Part shown: positions 26,886 to 35,522 of the stretch, piece by piece
Position numbering within the stretch: the first letter of the stretch is position 1
Layout of the letters: every line of letters begins with the position of its first letter
DNA from: Candidatus Zixiibacteriota bacterium
Lineage (GTDB): Bacteria; Zixibacteria; MSB-5A5; GN15; JACZUZ01
Direction of reading: 5' to 3'
DNA length: 64,000 nucleotides
Assembly: GCA_024280775.1 (NCBI GenBank)
Contig: JAJRPM010000015.1
Coordinates: forward strand, 207,721-271,720
Notes under the pieces: model-generated
Seen by the model: the letters and a program-made list of their open reading frames with translations, nothing else
Databases searched by the model: none
Told to the model about the DNA's origin: nothing
Position numbers and translations under genes: made by a program

Positions 26886-28649
26886 CTATTCTAAGGTAAT
26901 ATCCACCAGAATATGAGGCCATGATTTCCGTTTATTGGCGATTGGGAAGTTAACTGACGATTGATTTCGTAATTCAAAGTTATTGTCGAATCTGGTGCGC
27001 GAATTGAAGGGGTCGCTATTGGGGCCTTGAGTTGCCCCACCGTCAGTGGTTCCGCGTGAGAAATCAATTTCCACACTCATCAGTATCAGCGGGAAGTTCC
27101 GGGTAGAGTCCGAGAAATTGTCCGGCTCAACTGTAACAAAAACTATTGTAGTGTCAAACCACGATCCGAAGAAATTGAAAGTCGGATCGGAAGGGCCAAA
27201 ATCTGGGTGGTTGAGGAAATCCTCACCTGGATACGGCGGAACTGAAACGGCCGCAGTGTCCATGAACGGATTGCTGTTGGAGCCAACGGTATTGTATCCA
27301 GCCTCACCGATGTAACTGAACACCGATCTAGCTATGACACTGTCGCTTCCATCAGGATTCTTGCCGTAGAAAGTGGTGATAGTGGTATCCAATGTGGCTC
27401 TCACCAATGTGTCGTAGAAGATACCGGTGGTGAATAGAGTCCTATTGGGCTTTCCCCAGTTAGTCTCTTTGTTATCCGCAAGGTTCATTCTGACGAATTT
27501 TTGGTTACTGTTCCCAGTGAAAGGGCCTAGCACCCAACCTTTGTAGTGCCAGCCTGTTCCGTTCAGGTCAAACAACTCGGAGAAACCATTGTCAAACTGA
27601 TGGACTTGGATATTTTGCAGTGGCCCCAAGTCGACGGTTTGAGTCATTCTAAAGTCTCTATTGGCTCCGTAGTTGATAGTATCCGGCGGGAAGGTGTCTC
27701 GTGCGGCTATGATGTATTGAACCGACGATGAATCGATGTTGTATGATGTGTCTATCGTTGAATCGATAAAGAATGTTGTATCGGGAGGATTTAAGGTCGT
27801 GTCTATAGAAGCAATCAAGGTATCGACCGTAGTGTCAATTGCCGAGATGCTTAGAGTGTCAAACCAGTTGATGGGCACTGTATGGAAGAAGGCCCTCACT
27901 GTGCTAATTGTTACAGTATCGAGATTGAAGCGACTGTAACGGTCGTAGGTGATATTCGTCATCACACTATCAATGCCAATAGTATCAAGCGTGCTTCCGT
28001 TCTCTGCGTCCCTGGCGGCGTTGCGAGGGATTTGCACTAACTCAGTTGCGGAAACTCCAAGTGTATCCTGTGTTTGCATTACACTGGTAGAATAGATGGC
28101 GAACCATACACCGGCAGAGTCATTGCCCCCCCCCCCTAGTGTATCGTTACCGAAATCCCCATCGGTTGGAGTTTCCAAAGACACAAAGCCAGTGGTTACT
28201 CCTGAAAAATCGATGGGGTATTTCATCAGCAGGAATTCGCTCTCATCGGGAGAGAAAATAGTATCGCGCATGAATATTGGTCCGGGACCTGAGGTTGATG
28301 GTACGGAGATATTCTCGACTGAAACTGACAGGAAGTCCCATGCAAGGATGTTGGCATCTACTACAAAGTTTCTATCGCGAGCCACTCCCATCGGGTCGCG
28401 CATGACAAACAGATCCTGATCCCAACTGAAACGCCCCAGAGAAGTGTCTGTGCCATCTAGTTTCTGAAGCCAGAGTTCATAAATCATGCCATCCGGAGGT
28501 GACGGAAAGGCTCTTGGGGAGAGGTTCACTGTTGCTCTTGTGAAGGGGGCAGAAACCGGTTGAGTTTCGGCACAGCCCATATAGAGGGCAAAAACAGCAG
28601 TCAGGGCGGTTAGCAGAGTCAGAGGATTACGCGCCAAACGTCTGAACAT
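26886..28649 (-). CDS. Large putative lipoprotein of unknown function with an internal G11 tract
   Basis: About 587 residues. I chose the ATG at 28649 (GGGAGG about 10 bases upstream) over the track start. A signal peptide ends in a lipobox-like ALYMGC, so the protein should be lipidated at Cys near residue 26 and exposed in the periplasm or on the surface. No named domain was recognised. The middle (about residues 265-325) is rich in Asp, Thr and Ser with repeated DT/IDTT-type units. Residues 172-175 (GGGG) are encoded by 11 consecutive G, a slippage-prone tract that could switch the gene off by frameshift. It is divergent from the PEGA/TPR gene. Confidence 0.75.
   Translation of the reverse strand: MFRRLARNPLTLLTALTAVFALYMGCAETQPVSAPFTRATVNLSPRAFPSPPDGMIYELWLQKLDGTDTSLGRFSWDQDLFVMRDPMGVARDRNFVVDANILAWDFLSVSVENISVPSTSGPGPIFMRDTIFSPDESEFLLMKYPIDFSGVTTGFVSLETPTDGDFGNDTLGGGGNDSAGVWFAIYSTSVMQTQDTLGVSATELVQIPRNAARDAENGSTLDTIGIDSVMTNITYDRYSRFNLDTVTISTVRAFFHTVPINWFDTLSISAIDTTVDTLIASIDTTLNPPDTTFFIDSTIDTSYNIDSSSVQYIIAARDTFPPDTINYGANRDFRMTQTVDLGPLQNIQVHQFDNGFSELFDLNGTGWHYKGWVLGPFTGNSNQKFVRMNLADNKETNWGKPNRTLFTTGIFYDTLVRATLDTTITTFYGKNPDGSDSVIARSVFSYIGEAGYNTVGSNSNPFMDTAAVSVPPYPGEDFLNHPDFGPSDPTFNFFGSWFDTTIVFVTVEPDNFSDSTRNFPLILMSVEIDFSRGTTDGGATQGPNSDPFNSRTRFDNNFELRNQSSVNFPIANKRKSWPHILVDITLE
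28126..28136 (-). repeat. Homopolymeric G11 tract inside the lipoprotein gene
   Basis: Eleven C on the plus strand (G on the coding strand), encoding Gly172-175. This frame is open with 11. A gain or loss of one base would shift the frame about 30% into the protein. Confidence 0.95.
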
Positions 28650-28682
28650 AAAAAGGTGACCTCCCAATAAGTTGCGGGGCAA

Positions 28683-29028
28683 CAGGTTAATCTGTTGCGC
28701 CGGATTAAAGCGCTGAGTTGCATTCGATTATATTCGATAAGGCCGAATATACTCACGCCAGGGCTATCTCGTTTGAGCGCCCATCGACCGCCATAATATG
28801 GCGCTACTTCTTCACTGTCAAGGGCTTGCAGGGAGTTACAATTAGCCTTTTCTGACGATTTGAGGGCGACACCGAAAGAGGCGCATCGTCCTTGGAAAGA
28901 TAGGCTGGATTGACCTAAAGCAAGTTTTGAGGGAGCCGATGTCTATAACATGTGATAAGCAACATGTATAAGTGGCAATTGGCTACGTCAGAAGCAGTTA
29001 AAAGGCCGACTAATTGGAATTGAGTATT
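28683..29028. other. Divergent promoter region
   Basis: About 346 bases between the lipoprotein (-) and the PEGA/TPR gene (+) with no supported ORF. It carries near-repeats of ATTCGATTATATTCGATA and CGAATATA. I could not assign -10/-35 boxes with confidence. Confidence 0.45.
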
Positions 29029-31017
29029 ATGAGCGACGACAAAGCAAAAAACGACATAGAAAAAGAAGGGCAAAAGAACCCCAAGGCCCCCGAGCCCGAG
29101 GACACAATCGAAATTGCTTCTCCGGGAGAGGCTTTGACCGGACAGTTCGCTCAAGATATCTCTTCCACCCGGGACTTGGAACATAACCCACAGCTCCCCG
29201 GTAAGGCCGCAGTACCTCAGGAAAAGGCCCCTAGCGTTGGTCAAGAGACGAGTCAGTCAGTCGCCGGCTCGCCGGCGCCGAAACTTGAGACGCCAGTAAA
29301 ACGGCTTTCGTCGGAGCAAGTGCAAAACATTGCCAGTAGATTCAACCCCGAGAGCGAGGTCGCCTCTGAGATCGAGCGCGAACAATTGCTAAAATCACTC
29401 GGTGGCGACGGCAAAGATTCTAAGAAGAAATCAACTGCTGATACATCACGCCCTGCTAACGCCAAAACATCCAGCTCCTCAACTTCCCCGACTTTGGCGA
29501 CTCCCAAGCAAACGGTATCGTGTGTGTCACAGGTAAAGAGACCAAGCGCGCCAGTCAGCGGCCCGGCTCGGGGAGTGGCTCATTTTTCAGGACGAGTTAT
29601 CACTCTCGGCGCTTCTGAAAAGATGCATTCGGGCGATGACCTGGTTGTTAGTGGTAATCATTATCAACTGAAGCCGGGAAAGGCCAAGTCCAATATTCTC
29701 GGGCTGGTTGCCTCTTTCGTTTTGATAGTAGCTTCAGCTTTTGGCGGGAAATATTTCCTCGCCGGAGATCACAAGGCAGGTGGAGAGATTATTGGAGTCG
29801 CTATCGGTCAAAATGGTGTCCCCTACGCTGAGGGCGCAATAGTCCGTCTGCCTGAATTGGGGATTTCCACAGTAACGAACACGCAGGGTCTCTTCCATTT
29901 TTCTGAGCTTCCTGATGGTAAACACAAGCTTGAATACAATCTAGCGGGTAGCCTTGGCGGTTCACAATTGATTACAATTCTCGAGGGCGAAGCGGTTATG
30001 GTCTCACTTGATGGAGCCACCAAGCGACTAGCCCAAGCGACGCCAAGAATCACACAGCGCGCAACCACTTCTCAGCCAAGCGCAAAGCAAAAGCCCTCTT
30101 CAAAGAGAAAGTCGAGTCAGAAAAACTCAGGGACCAAGGGTTCGTTGGCGGTGACCAGTGATGTTGCAGGCGCTGTGGTTTACATTGATAATCAAAAGCT
30201 GGGAACAGTTAACAGAACTTTCCGTCGCATGAGAGCGGGTAATCGCACCATCCGCATTGAGAAATCCGGATATGAGCCATACGAAGCTAAGGTAACAATC
30301 AAGGCCAACAAGATTGCGAAGGTCAATGTCGCAATGGTACCTGTCGAAACCCAGCAGGAAGTTGAAACCGCGCCGGAGTTGAGTTCGTCCGAACTGTATC
30401 AAAACGCCCGACAGTCATTCAAGCAAGGAAACAATGAGCAAACTCTAAGCGAGCTCAATGAAGCTCTGGAGAAAGACCCGAGCTTTGCCGAGGCCTATTT
30501 CTTGCGCGGTGAGTCTCATGCCAAGGATGGAAACGCCGAAGAGGCGACTTTGGATTACATTCGCGCCGGTGAAATCTGGAGTCGACAGAGACGTTCTCAG
30601 GATGCGCTTTCGGCATTTGACAATGCAGTCGAAGTTTCAAACGGGTCAGCTCTATCTTTCAAGGTGCGCGGGGATTTCTTTGTTAACAGCAAGCAGCGAG
30701 CAAGAGGTATTGAGGACTTTAAGAAAGCGGTTCACGCAGATAAGAATTACTACGATGGACATTTGGCTTTGGGCGTCGAGTTGTTTAAGTCTGGCTCCTA
30801 TCGCAAGGCTGACAAAGAGCTTCGCCGGGCGAAAGACTTTAATGATAAAGACCCGGTCCTCTATCAGTATTTGATGCTTAATTCATTGGCGAAGAATAAC
30901 TTAAGCGACGTGAATAGCTACTTCAGGCAGTTTAAGAAGAAAGCGACGCCAGCTGAAATGGCTCGCTTTCGCTCTGATGACAATTTGGTCGCTATTCGAC
31001 GTATAGTCAAAGACTAG
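29029..31017 (+). CDS. Single-pass membrane protein with carboxypeptidase-regulatory-like, PEGA and TPR domains
   Basis: About 662 residues from the ATG at 29029 (the track's TTG is 5 codons earlier). Layout: a long polar, disordered N-terminus (residues 1-215); one helix ILGLVASFVLIVASAFGG; a carboxypeptidase-regulatory-like beta domain (GVPYAEGAIVRLPELGISTV, about residues 255-325); a Ser/Lys linker; a PEGA domain (GSLAVTSDVAGAVVYIDNQ, about residues 365-435); then about five TPRs to the end. No N-terminal signal is present, so topology is probably cytoplasmic N-terminus with domains outside. It is likely a scaffold in the envelope. The partner is unknown. Confidence 0.8.
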   Translation: MSDDKAKNDIEKEGQKNPKAPEPEDTIEIASPGEALTGQFAQDISSTRDLEHNPQLPGKAAVPQEKAPSVGQETSQSVAGSPAPKLETPVKRLSSEQVQNIASRFNPESEVASEIEREQLLKSLGGDGKDSKKKSTADTSRPANAKTSSSSTSPTLATPKQTVSCVSQVKRPSAPVSGPARGVAHFSGRVITLGASEKMHSGDDLVVSGNHYQLKPGKAKSNILGLVASFVLIVASAFGGKYFLAGDHKAGGEIIGVAIGQNGVPYAEGAIVRLPELGISTVTNTQGLFHFSELPDGKHKLEYNLAGSLGGSQLITILEGEAVMVSLDGATKRLAQATPRITQRATTSQPSAKQKPSSKRKSSQKNSGTKGSLAVTSDVAGAVVYIDNQKLGTVNRTFRRMRAGNRTIRIEKSGYEPYEAKVTIKANKIAKVNVAMVPVETQQEVETAPELSSSELYQNARQSFKQGNNEQTLSELNEALEKDPSFAEAYFLRGESHAKDGNAEEATLDYIRAGEIWSRQRRSQDALSAFDNAVEVSNGSALSFKVRGDFFVNSKQRARGIEDFKKAVHADKNYYDGHLALGVELFKSGSYRKADKELRRAKDFNDKDPVLYQYLMLNSLAKNNLSDVNSYFRQFKKKATPAEMARFRSDDNLVAIRRIVKD

Positions 31018-31259
31018 ACTCAGTCAGATAACTCTACACGCTTCTCAATTTCCCACTTTCCACTTTCCAGAAGGCCGGGGTGTTATTGCACCTTGGCTTA
31101 AGAACATGTATTCTCCTTTGAGCGTTGAGCATAACGCAAGGAAATGTAGCGTTTGGAACGCCGCGAATATGTCCGGTTAGTGCGGCCAACTACGCGGTCT
31201 TTTCGCTTGTATAGTTTCGAGACACTATAGGCAGGAACATTGGATACTGGAGTAACGTA
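31018..31259. other. Upstream region of the S9 peptidase gene
   Basis: A 242-base gap. No gene is supported. It contains a CCACTTTCCA near-repeat. The promoter of the peptidase gene is presumed here. Confidence 0.35.
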
Positions 31260-33383
31260 ATGAAACCTGAGATGTCATTTTACTATGATAAATTCTATGA
31301 CACAAAACATGTAATGACAAATGGAATTGAGACCACACCAATGCAATTTGAGACTTTAGTAACTAAGCTTGAAAACGAATCCAGAAGAAGTGGACGTATG
31401 CTTAAGGGTGTCCTCAGCGGGGTTCTAGCTCTTGCTGTTTCGCTCTTTCAACTCTCCCCCGCTAGTGTCATCGCCGGGCCTCCGGATATTGGGACATTTA
31501 TGCAAATCGGCAGTTCGAGTTTGGCGGCGGTGGATTGGGAATCCGGGAATATGTATTTCACATCCGGGATGAGCGGTAAGGCTCAGGTCTATCGCTATAT
31601 GGGTGATGATGAATGGCCCTGGCAGTTGAGTTTGTTTGAAGATGGTATCAATAGTTTCTATCTGTCGGAGTCCGGCAAGTTGGGCATTATTCGCGCTTCT
31701 GTTGGAGGCTCGGAGCAGGGTCAGTTGTATTTGATGGATATGTCTGATGGAGCGATTGACACACTGACGCTTACAGAGTTGGACACTATTCGCATTGCGC
31801 ATATTGATTCAAGTGGTGGCAAATATGACACTACCTCGATTGAGATAAAGACCAAGCCGAAAAAAGTACAGTATGGTTCGGTTATTTGGGATCACAACGA
31901 TGAGAACATTTACTTTCGCACGGACTTTGCATCATCGGGGAATTACCAAGTTTATCAGATGAATATCAAGACTCGGGTGAAGACTAAGATATTTGACACT
32001 CCCTATTATGATATTCCAGCTGGTGTGACACCTGATGGGTCGAAGCTGTTTGTTTATGCCCTGCAGGGTAACCCGGATAATGATCTGTATTTGGTTGATT
32101 TGAAAACTTTGGCGATTGACACGCTAACCTCGGATAACGGCGGGGTCTTTAACTACTTCAATCCTTTCATGATGCCTGACGGTAAGACAATCTATTTGCT
32201 TTCGAATTTCAATGAGGACGGAATCACGCGGCTGGCGAGAATGACTCTTGGTGATCCGAAGCTAGAATATGTCGGTGGCTGGATTGATCCAAAATGGTCA
32301 GTGGACGACCTCGGGGTTTCACGTGATTTCAAGTATATGTATGTAGTGGTAAACGAAGAGGGTTACCTGCGTATGCGCATTCGGGAGATTGCAACTGGCT
32401 CTGAAGCGCCGCAGGCGCCGCTTGACGGGATGTACAGTGCGCCGCAGTTCGACAAGAATGGTAATGTCTATTTCACTTTCAACGGCCCAACTTATGCGCC
32501 GGATGTTTGGAAGTTCAATTTAGATACGAAGAAGTTGGACAAGTTGAGCAAAACTATGTACGCCGGAATTGACCGGAGTATTTTTTCAGACCCGCAATTG
32601 GTTAAGTTCAAGAGTTTTGACGGACTTGAAGTGCCGGCGTTTTTGTATCTGCCGCCGAATTACAAGAAGGGTGATAAGATACCTTTTCTGGTGAATGCTC
32701 ACGGCGGGCCTGAAGGTCAGGCTCAACCTAGTTTTGCGCGAAGCTATCAGTATTTTTCTCTTAGTGGTTATGGACTACTGCGAGTGAATCCTCGTGGGAG
32801 CGCAGGCTATGGCAAAGAGTATATGGCGCTGGATGACTATAAGAAGCGTCAGAACTCATTGAAGGATTACAAGGCCGCGGTGGATTGGCTGATAGAGGAG
32901 AATTACACTGAGGCGGGTAAGATTGGAATCTATGGTGGCTCTTATGGCGGCTATGTCACGCTGGGTATGATTACAGAATATCCTGAATTGTTCGCGGCGG
33001 CAATTGATATTGTTGGTATCTCGAATTTTGTAAGTTTCCTGGAGAATACTGCGCCGTCACGCCGCGGTGTGCGTGAGATTGAATATGGCCCACTTACTGA
33101 CAGGCCGTTTTTGGAGTCTATTTCCCCGTTGAACAAGGCCGACAGAGTTAGGACGCCACTGCTAGTTATTCACGGTGAGAACGATCCGCGGGTGCCGGTT
33201 AGTGAGGCGCGTCAGATGTTGGCGGCAGTGGCTAAGAATGGCACACCGGTTGACAGTTTGATATTCCCTGATGAGGGTCATGGCGCATCTAAACGCGTTA
33301 ATGTGATTGCTCAGTATCGCAAGATGGTGGATTTCTTTGACACGTATTTGAAAGGCGTGAAGGTCAAAGGTGAGCATGAATAG
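31260..33383 (+). CDS. Exported S9 family (prolyl oligopeptidase) serine peptidase
   Basis: A 707-residue peptidase. An N-terminal beta-propeller (about residues 75-430, TolB-like repeats such as TPDGSKLFVYA and MPDGKTIYLLS) caps a C-terminal alpha/beta hydrolase. The catalytic triad is visible: Ser in YGGSYGGYV, Asp in HGENDPRVP and His in DEGHGASK. The start ATG has GGAG 8 bases upstream, but the hydrophobic signal (VLSGVLALAVSLFQLSP) begins only at about residue 50. An internal start at MLKGVLSG (residue 47) is therefore also plausible. It probably degrades peptides in the periplasm. It converges with surE only 7 bases away, over short palindromes. Confidence 0.92.
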   Translation: MKPEMSFYYDKFYDTKHVMTNGIETTPMQFETLVTKLENESRRSGRMLKGVLSGVLALAVSLFQLSPASVIAGPPDIGTFMQIGSSSLAAVDWESGNMYFTSGMSGKAQVYRYMGDDEWPWQLSLFEDGINSFYLSESGKLGIIRASVGGSEQGQLYLMDMSDGAIDTLTLTELDTIRIAHIDSSGGKYDTTSIEIKTKPKKVQYGSVIWDHNDENIYFRTDFASSGNYQVYQMNIKTRVKTKIFDTPYYDIPAGVTPDGSKLFVYALQGNPDNDLYLVDLKTLAIDTLTSDNGGVFNYFNPFMMPDGKTIYLLSNFNEDGITRLARMTLGDPKLEYVGGWIDPKWSVDDLGVSRDFKYMYVVVNEEGYLRMRIREIATGSEAPQAPLDGMYSAPQFDKNGNVYFTFNGPTYAPDVWKFNLDTKKLDKLSKTMYAGIDRSIFSDPQLVKFKSFDGLEVPAFLYLPPNYKKGDKIPFLVNAHGGPEGQAQPSFARSYQYFSLSGYGLLRVNPRGSAGYGKEYMALDDYKKRQNSLKDYKAAVDWLIEENYTEAGKIGIYGGSYGGYVTLGMITEYPELFAAAIDIVGISNFVSFLENTAPSRRGVREIEYGPLTDRPFLESISPLNKADRVRTPLLVIHGENDPRVPVSEARQMLAAVAKNGTPVDSLIFPDEGHGASKRVNVIAQYRKMVDFFDTYLKGVKVKGEHE

Positions 33384-33390
33384 CCGAAGG

Positions 33391-34155
33391 CTAAGCTAGC
33401 TTACGCTCATCGCTACCGAGTTTCAGCAATGCCTCTGTGTCATCGAAGTTTACTCTTAGGGGTGAGACTGAAACTATGCCTTTGCGGGTTACGGAGTAAT
33501 CAGTTCCTTCGATTTCGGTCCAGTCGGCTTCGCCGGCTATCCAGTAGTATGGTAATCCGCGAGGGTCGGTTTTTTCTATGACGACATCGTTGAAGACGCG
33601 ACGGCCTAGACTTGTGAATTGGTATTTATTGTATGGCTCGCCGTTTAGGTTGGGGAGGTTGATGTTCAGGAAGGTTTCGGGGTTGATACTCAACTCGGGG
33701 AGAGTTTCGACGAAGCTTGCGATGAAGTCTGCGCAATTCGAAAGTGACGATTCTAAGTTATGAGATTCATCACCGAGAATCAGAGAGCAGGCGATGCTAG
33801 GTATTCCTAGTATCGAGCCTTCGATTGCGGCGGCGACAGTTCCAGAATAGGTTACGTCCTCGCCCATGTTTTGTCCGTGGTTGATGCCGGAGATGATTAA
33901 GTCTGGTTTGTTTTCTTTGCACAGAGCATTGTAGGCAATTAGAACACAATCTGTCGGGGTGCCGTCACAGGCCCAGCGCTTTTCGCCGCGATTGAGCAGT
34001 CTTAAGGGGCGGGAGAGTGACAGGGAATGCGAGGAGGCGGATTGTTCTCTGTCGGGGGCGCATAGGAGGACATCGTGGTTCTTGCGCAAGCGCTCCTCTA
34101 AGCGGAGTATACCGAGGGCGTTGATGCCGTCGTCGTTGGTTATCAGGATATTCAT
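33391..34155 (-). CDS. surE: 5'-nucleotidase SurE
   Basis: A 254-residue SurE, a metal-dependent nucleoside-monophosphate phosphatase. The N-terminal MNILITNDDGINALGI contains the Asp-Asp metal site, followed by APDREQSASSHSLSL (active-site loop) and SGINHGQNMGEDVTYSGTVAAA. No Shine-Dalgarno is seen before the ATG (the upstream bases read TCCTCCT). Expression may therefore rely on translation from the upstream glycosyltransferase gene, which ends 58 bases before. Confidence 0.95.
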   Translation of the reverse strand: MNILITNDDGINALGILRLEERLRKNHDVLLCAPDREQSASSHSLSLSRPLRLLNRGEKRWACDGTPTDCVLIAYNALCKENKPDLIISGINHGQNMGEDVTYSGTVAAAIEGSILGIPSIACSLILGDESHNLESSLSNCADFIASFVETLPELSINPETFLNINLPNLNGEPYNKYQFTSLGRRVFNDVVIEKTDPRGLPYYWIAGEADWTEIEGTDYSVTRKGIVSVSPLRVNFDDTEALLKLGSDERKLA

Positions 34156-34212
34156 TGCAGGAGGATATGCTTTCGGTAGGCATCAGTCAAACACGTCGGG
34201 TTTGTAGAAGGT

Positions 34213-34920
34213 TTAATACCAAAGTCTGCGCCAGAATAGGCCGATGAATTTGATTATTACTTTGAATGGATTGATGTAGGAGTGTGAATCATTGTAAATG
34301 ACTCGCACTGAGGTTTCGCTGATTTGCGCGCCACAGGCTCCTAGCATAAATAGGGTTTCTGATTCGTACATAAAGCGCCCGGACTTTGCGGGGGCGTATT
34401 TGAGTAGTGAAAGCGGAATCAGGCGGTAGCCGCATTGTGAGTCACGGATTCGCACATCGGAGAAAATGGAAATCAATATGGAGGTCAGGTTGTTTGAGAG
34501 TTGGCGCGCAAGGGGCATGGAGCCGGTGCGAAAACTCCGACAGCCGAGAAGCGCCGCTTGGGGCTCTCTTCGGTTTTGGTTGATGAACTTCGGTATGTCT
34601 TCTGGTGCGTGTTGGAGGTCGGAGTCTATTGCTAGAACATTGTGGTAGCCATGTTCTTTTCCCCACAGGTATCCTGCTTTGAGGGCGACGCCTTTGCCTT
34701 GATTGGGATTTAGGCGCAGGTGTTTGATTTGGTTGCGATTCAAGAGCTCCGGTGTTGAGTCTGTGCTTCCGTCATCAACAATCAAAACATCATCAATGTT
34801 GTAACAATCTGAAATTCTTTCGATGAGTTGTGTGAGAGACTTTTCGGCATTGTATGCCGGACATACTAATAAAGTTTTGGTGGGCGGATGGCTATCATTT
34901 GGCAGGGGGCTGTTAGCCAT
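34213..34920 (-). CDS. Family 2 glycosyltransferase (dolichyl-phosphate mannose synthase-like)
   Basis: A 235-residue GT-A enzyme. VLIVDDGSTDSTPELL gives the nucleotide-binding DDGS, VLAIDSDLQHAPEDIPKF gives the D-x-D-like metal site, and SQCGYRLIP is the late conserved block. No multi-helix membrane domain is present, only hydrophobic patches at the C-terminus (INPFKVIIKFIGLFW). It likely transfers a sugar to a polyprenyl phosphate. Substrate unknown. It sits between tRNA-Pro and surE on the same strand. Confidence 0.88.
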   Translation of the reverse strand: MANSPLPNDSHPPTKTLLVCPAYNAEKSLTQLIERISDCYNIDDVLIVDDGSTDSTPELLNRNQIKHLRLNPNQGKGVALKAGYLWGKEHGYHNVLAIDSDLQHAPEDIPKFINQNRREPQAALLGCRSFRTGSMPLARQLSNNLTSILISIFSDVRIRDSQCGYRLIPLSLLKYAPAKSGRFMYESETLFMLGACGAQISETSVRVIYNDSHSYINPFKVIIKFIGLFWRRLWY

Positions 34921-34999
34921 AGGTTACTGGATTCTTTGAGGGCGATAAGAATAGGGATGTGAAAAATAGTGTTGTGCAAAATAATGTTGTGCAAAAAAA

Positions 35000-35076
35000 T
35001 GGTCGGAGCGAGCAGATTTGAACTGCCGACCTCTCCCACCCCAAGGGAGTGCGCTACCGGGCTGCGCCACGCTCCG
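35000..35076 (-). tRNA. tRNA-Pro (anticodon GGG)
   Basis: The minus strand folds as acceptor CGGAGCG/CGCTCCG, D-arm GCGC...GCGC, anticodon stem CTCCC/GGGAG with loop TTGGGGT (anticodon GGG), T-arm GGCAG/CTGCT with TTCAAAT loop, discriminator A and an encoded CCA end. The T-rich sequence just past the CCA may act as a terminator. Confidence 0.97.
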
Positions 35077-35124
35077 AACTGTTATTCCTTTTATGCGATT
35101 CCGACTAAACTATCAGTGGCGCTC

Positions 35125-35484
35125 CTAGAAATCGAGCAGTTGAAGCGCCTCGCCGGCTTCTTTGCGAATCTCCGCTAGTGTGGTTTTGATGCGGGCTTCA
35201 GTGATTAGCATGCGTTTTTCCGGTGTGGCTTTCAATGAACGCAAGCGAGCACGAGCGCCTTCGATAGTGTAATTCTCTACGTAGAGCAGGGTCTTGATTC
35301 GATTCACCATCTCTATGTCTTTTTTCTGATAGGCGCGATTTCCGCCGCGGTTTTTCTTGGGATGCAGAGTGGGAAACTCTTTTTCCCAGAAACGAAGCAC
35401 ATAGGCTTCAAGGTCGGTCATCAGCGCAACTTCACTTATAGAATAGTAGAGCTTTTCTTCGATTGCTTTGGGGGTTCTCGGCAT
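35125..35484 (-). CDS. MerR-family transcriptional regulator
   Basis: A 119-residue protein. YYSISEVALMTDLEAYVLRFWEKEFPTLHPKKNRGGNRAY is the winged-helix DNA-binding part of MerR proteins. IEMVNRIKTLLYVENYTIEGARARL continues into the coupling helix. The tail is short and no Cys-rich metal site is visible, so it resembles the small MerR proteins common next to housekeeping genes rather than metal sensors. AGAGGA lies 8 bases before the ATG. It follows gpsA by 38 bases. Confidence 0.88.
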   Translation of the reverse strand: MPRTPKAIEEKLYYSISEVALMTDLEAYVLRFWEKEFPTLHPKKNRGGNRAYQKKDIEMVNRIKTLLYVENYTIEGARARLRSLKATPEKRMLITEARIKTTLAEIRKEAGEALQLLDF

Positions 35485-35522
35485 CGGTTAATCCTCTAGT
35501 TCTGTGTTCTATATACTGTCAC

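Noticed and set aside
34150-34200. AGGAGG followed by ATG on the plus strand opposite the surE start
   Set aside because: It opens a very short frame antisense to the surE/glycosyltransferase operon. I judge the Shine-Dalgarno match fortuitous.
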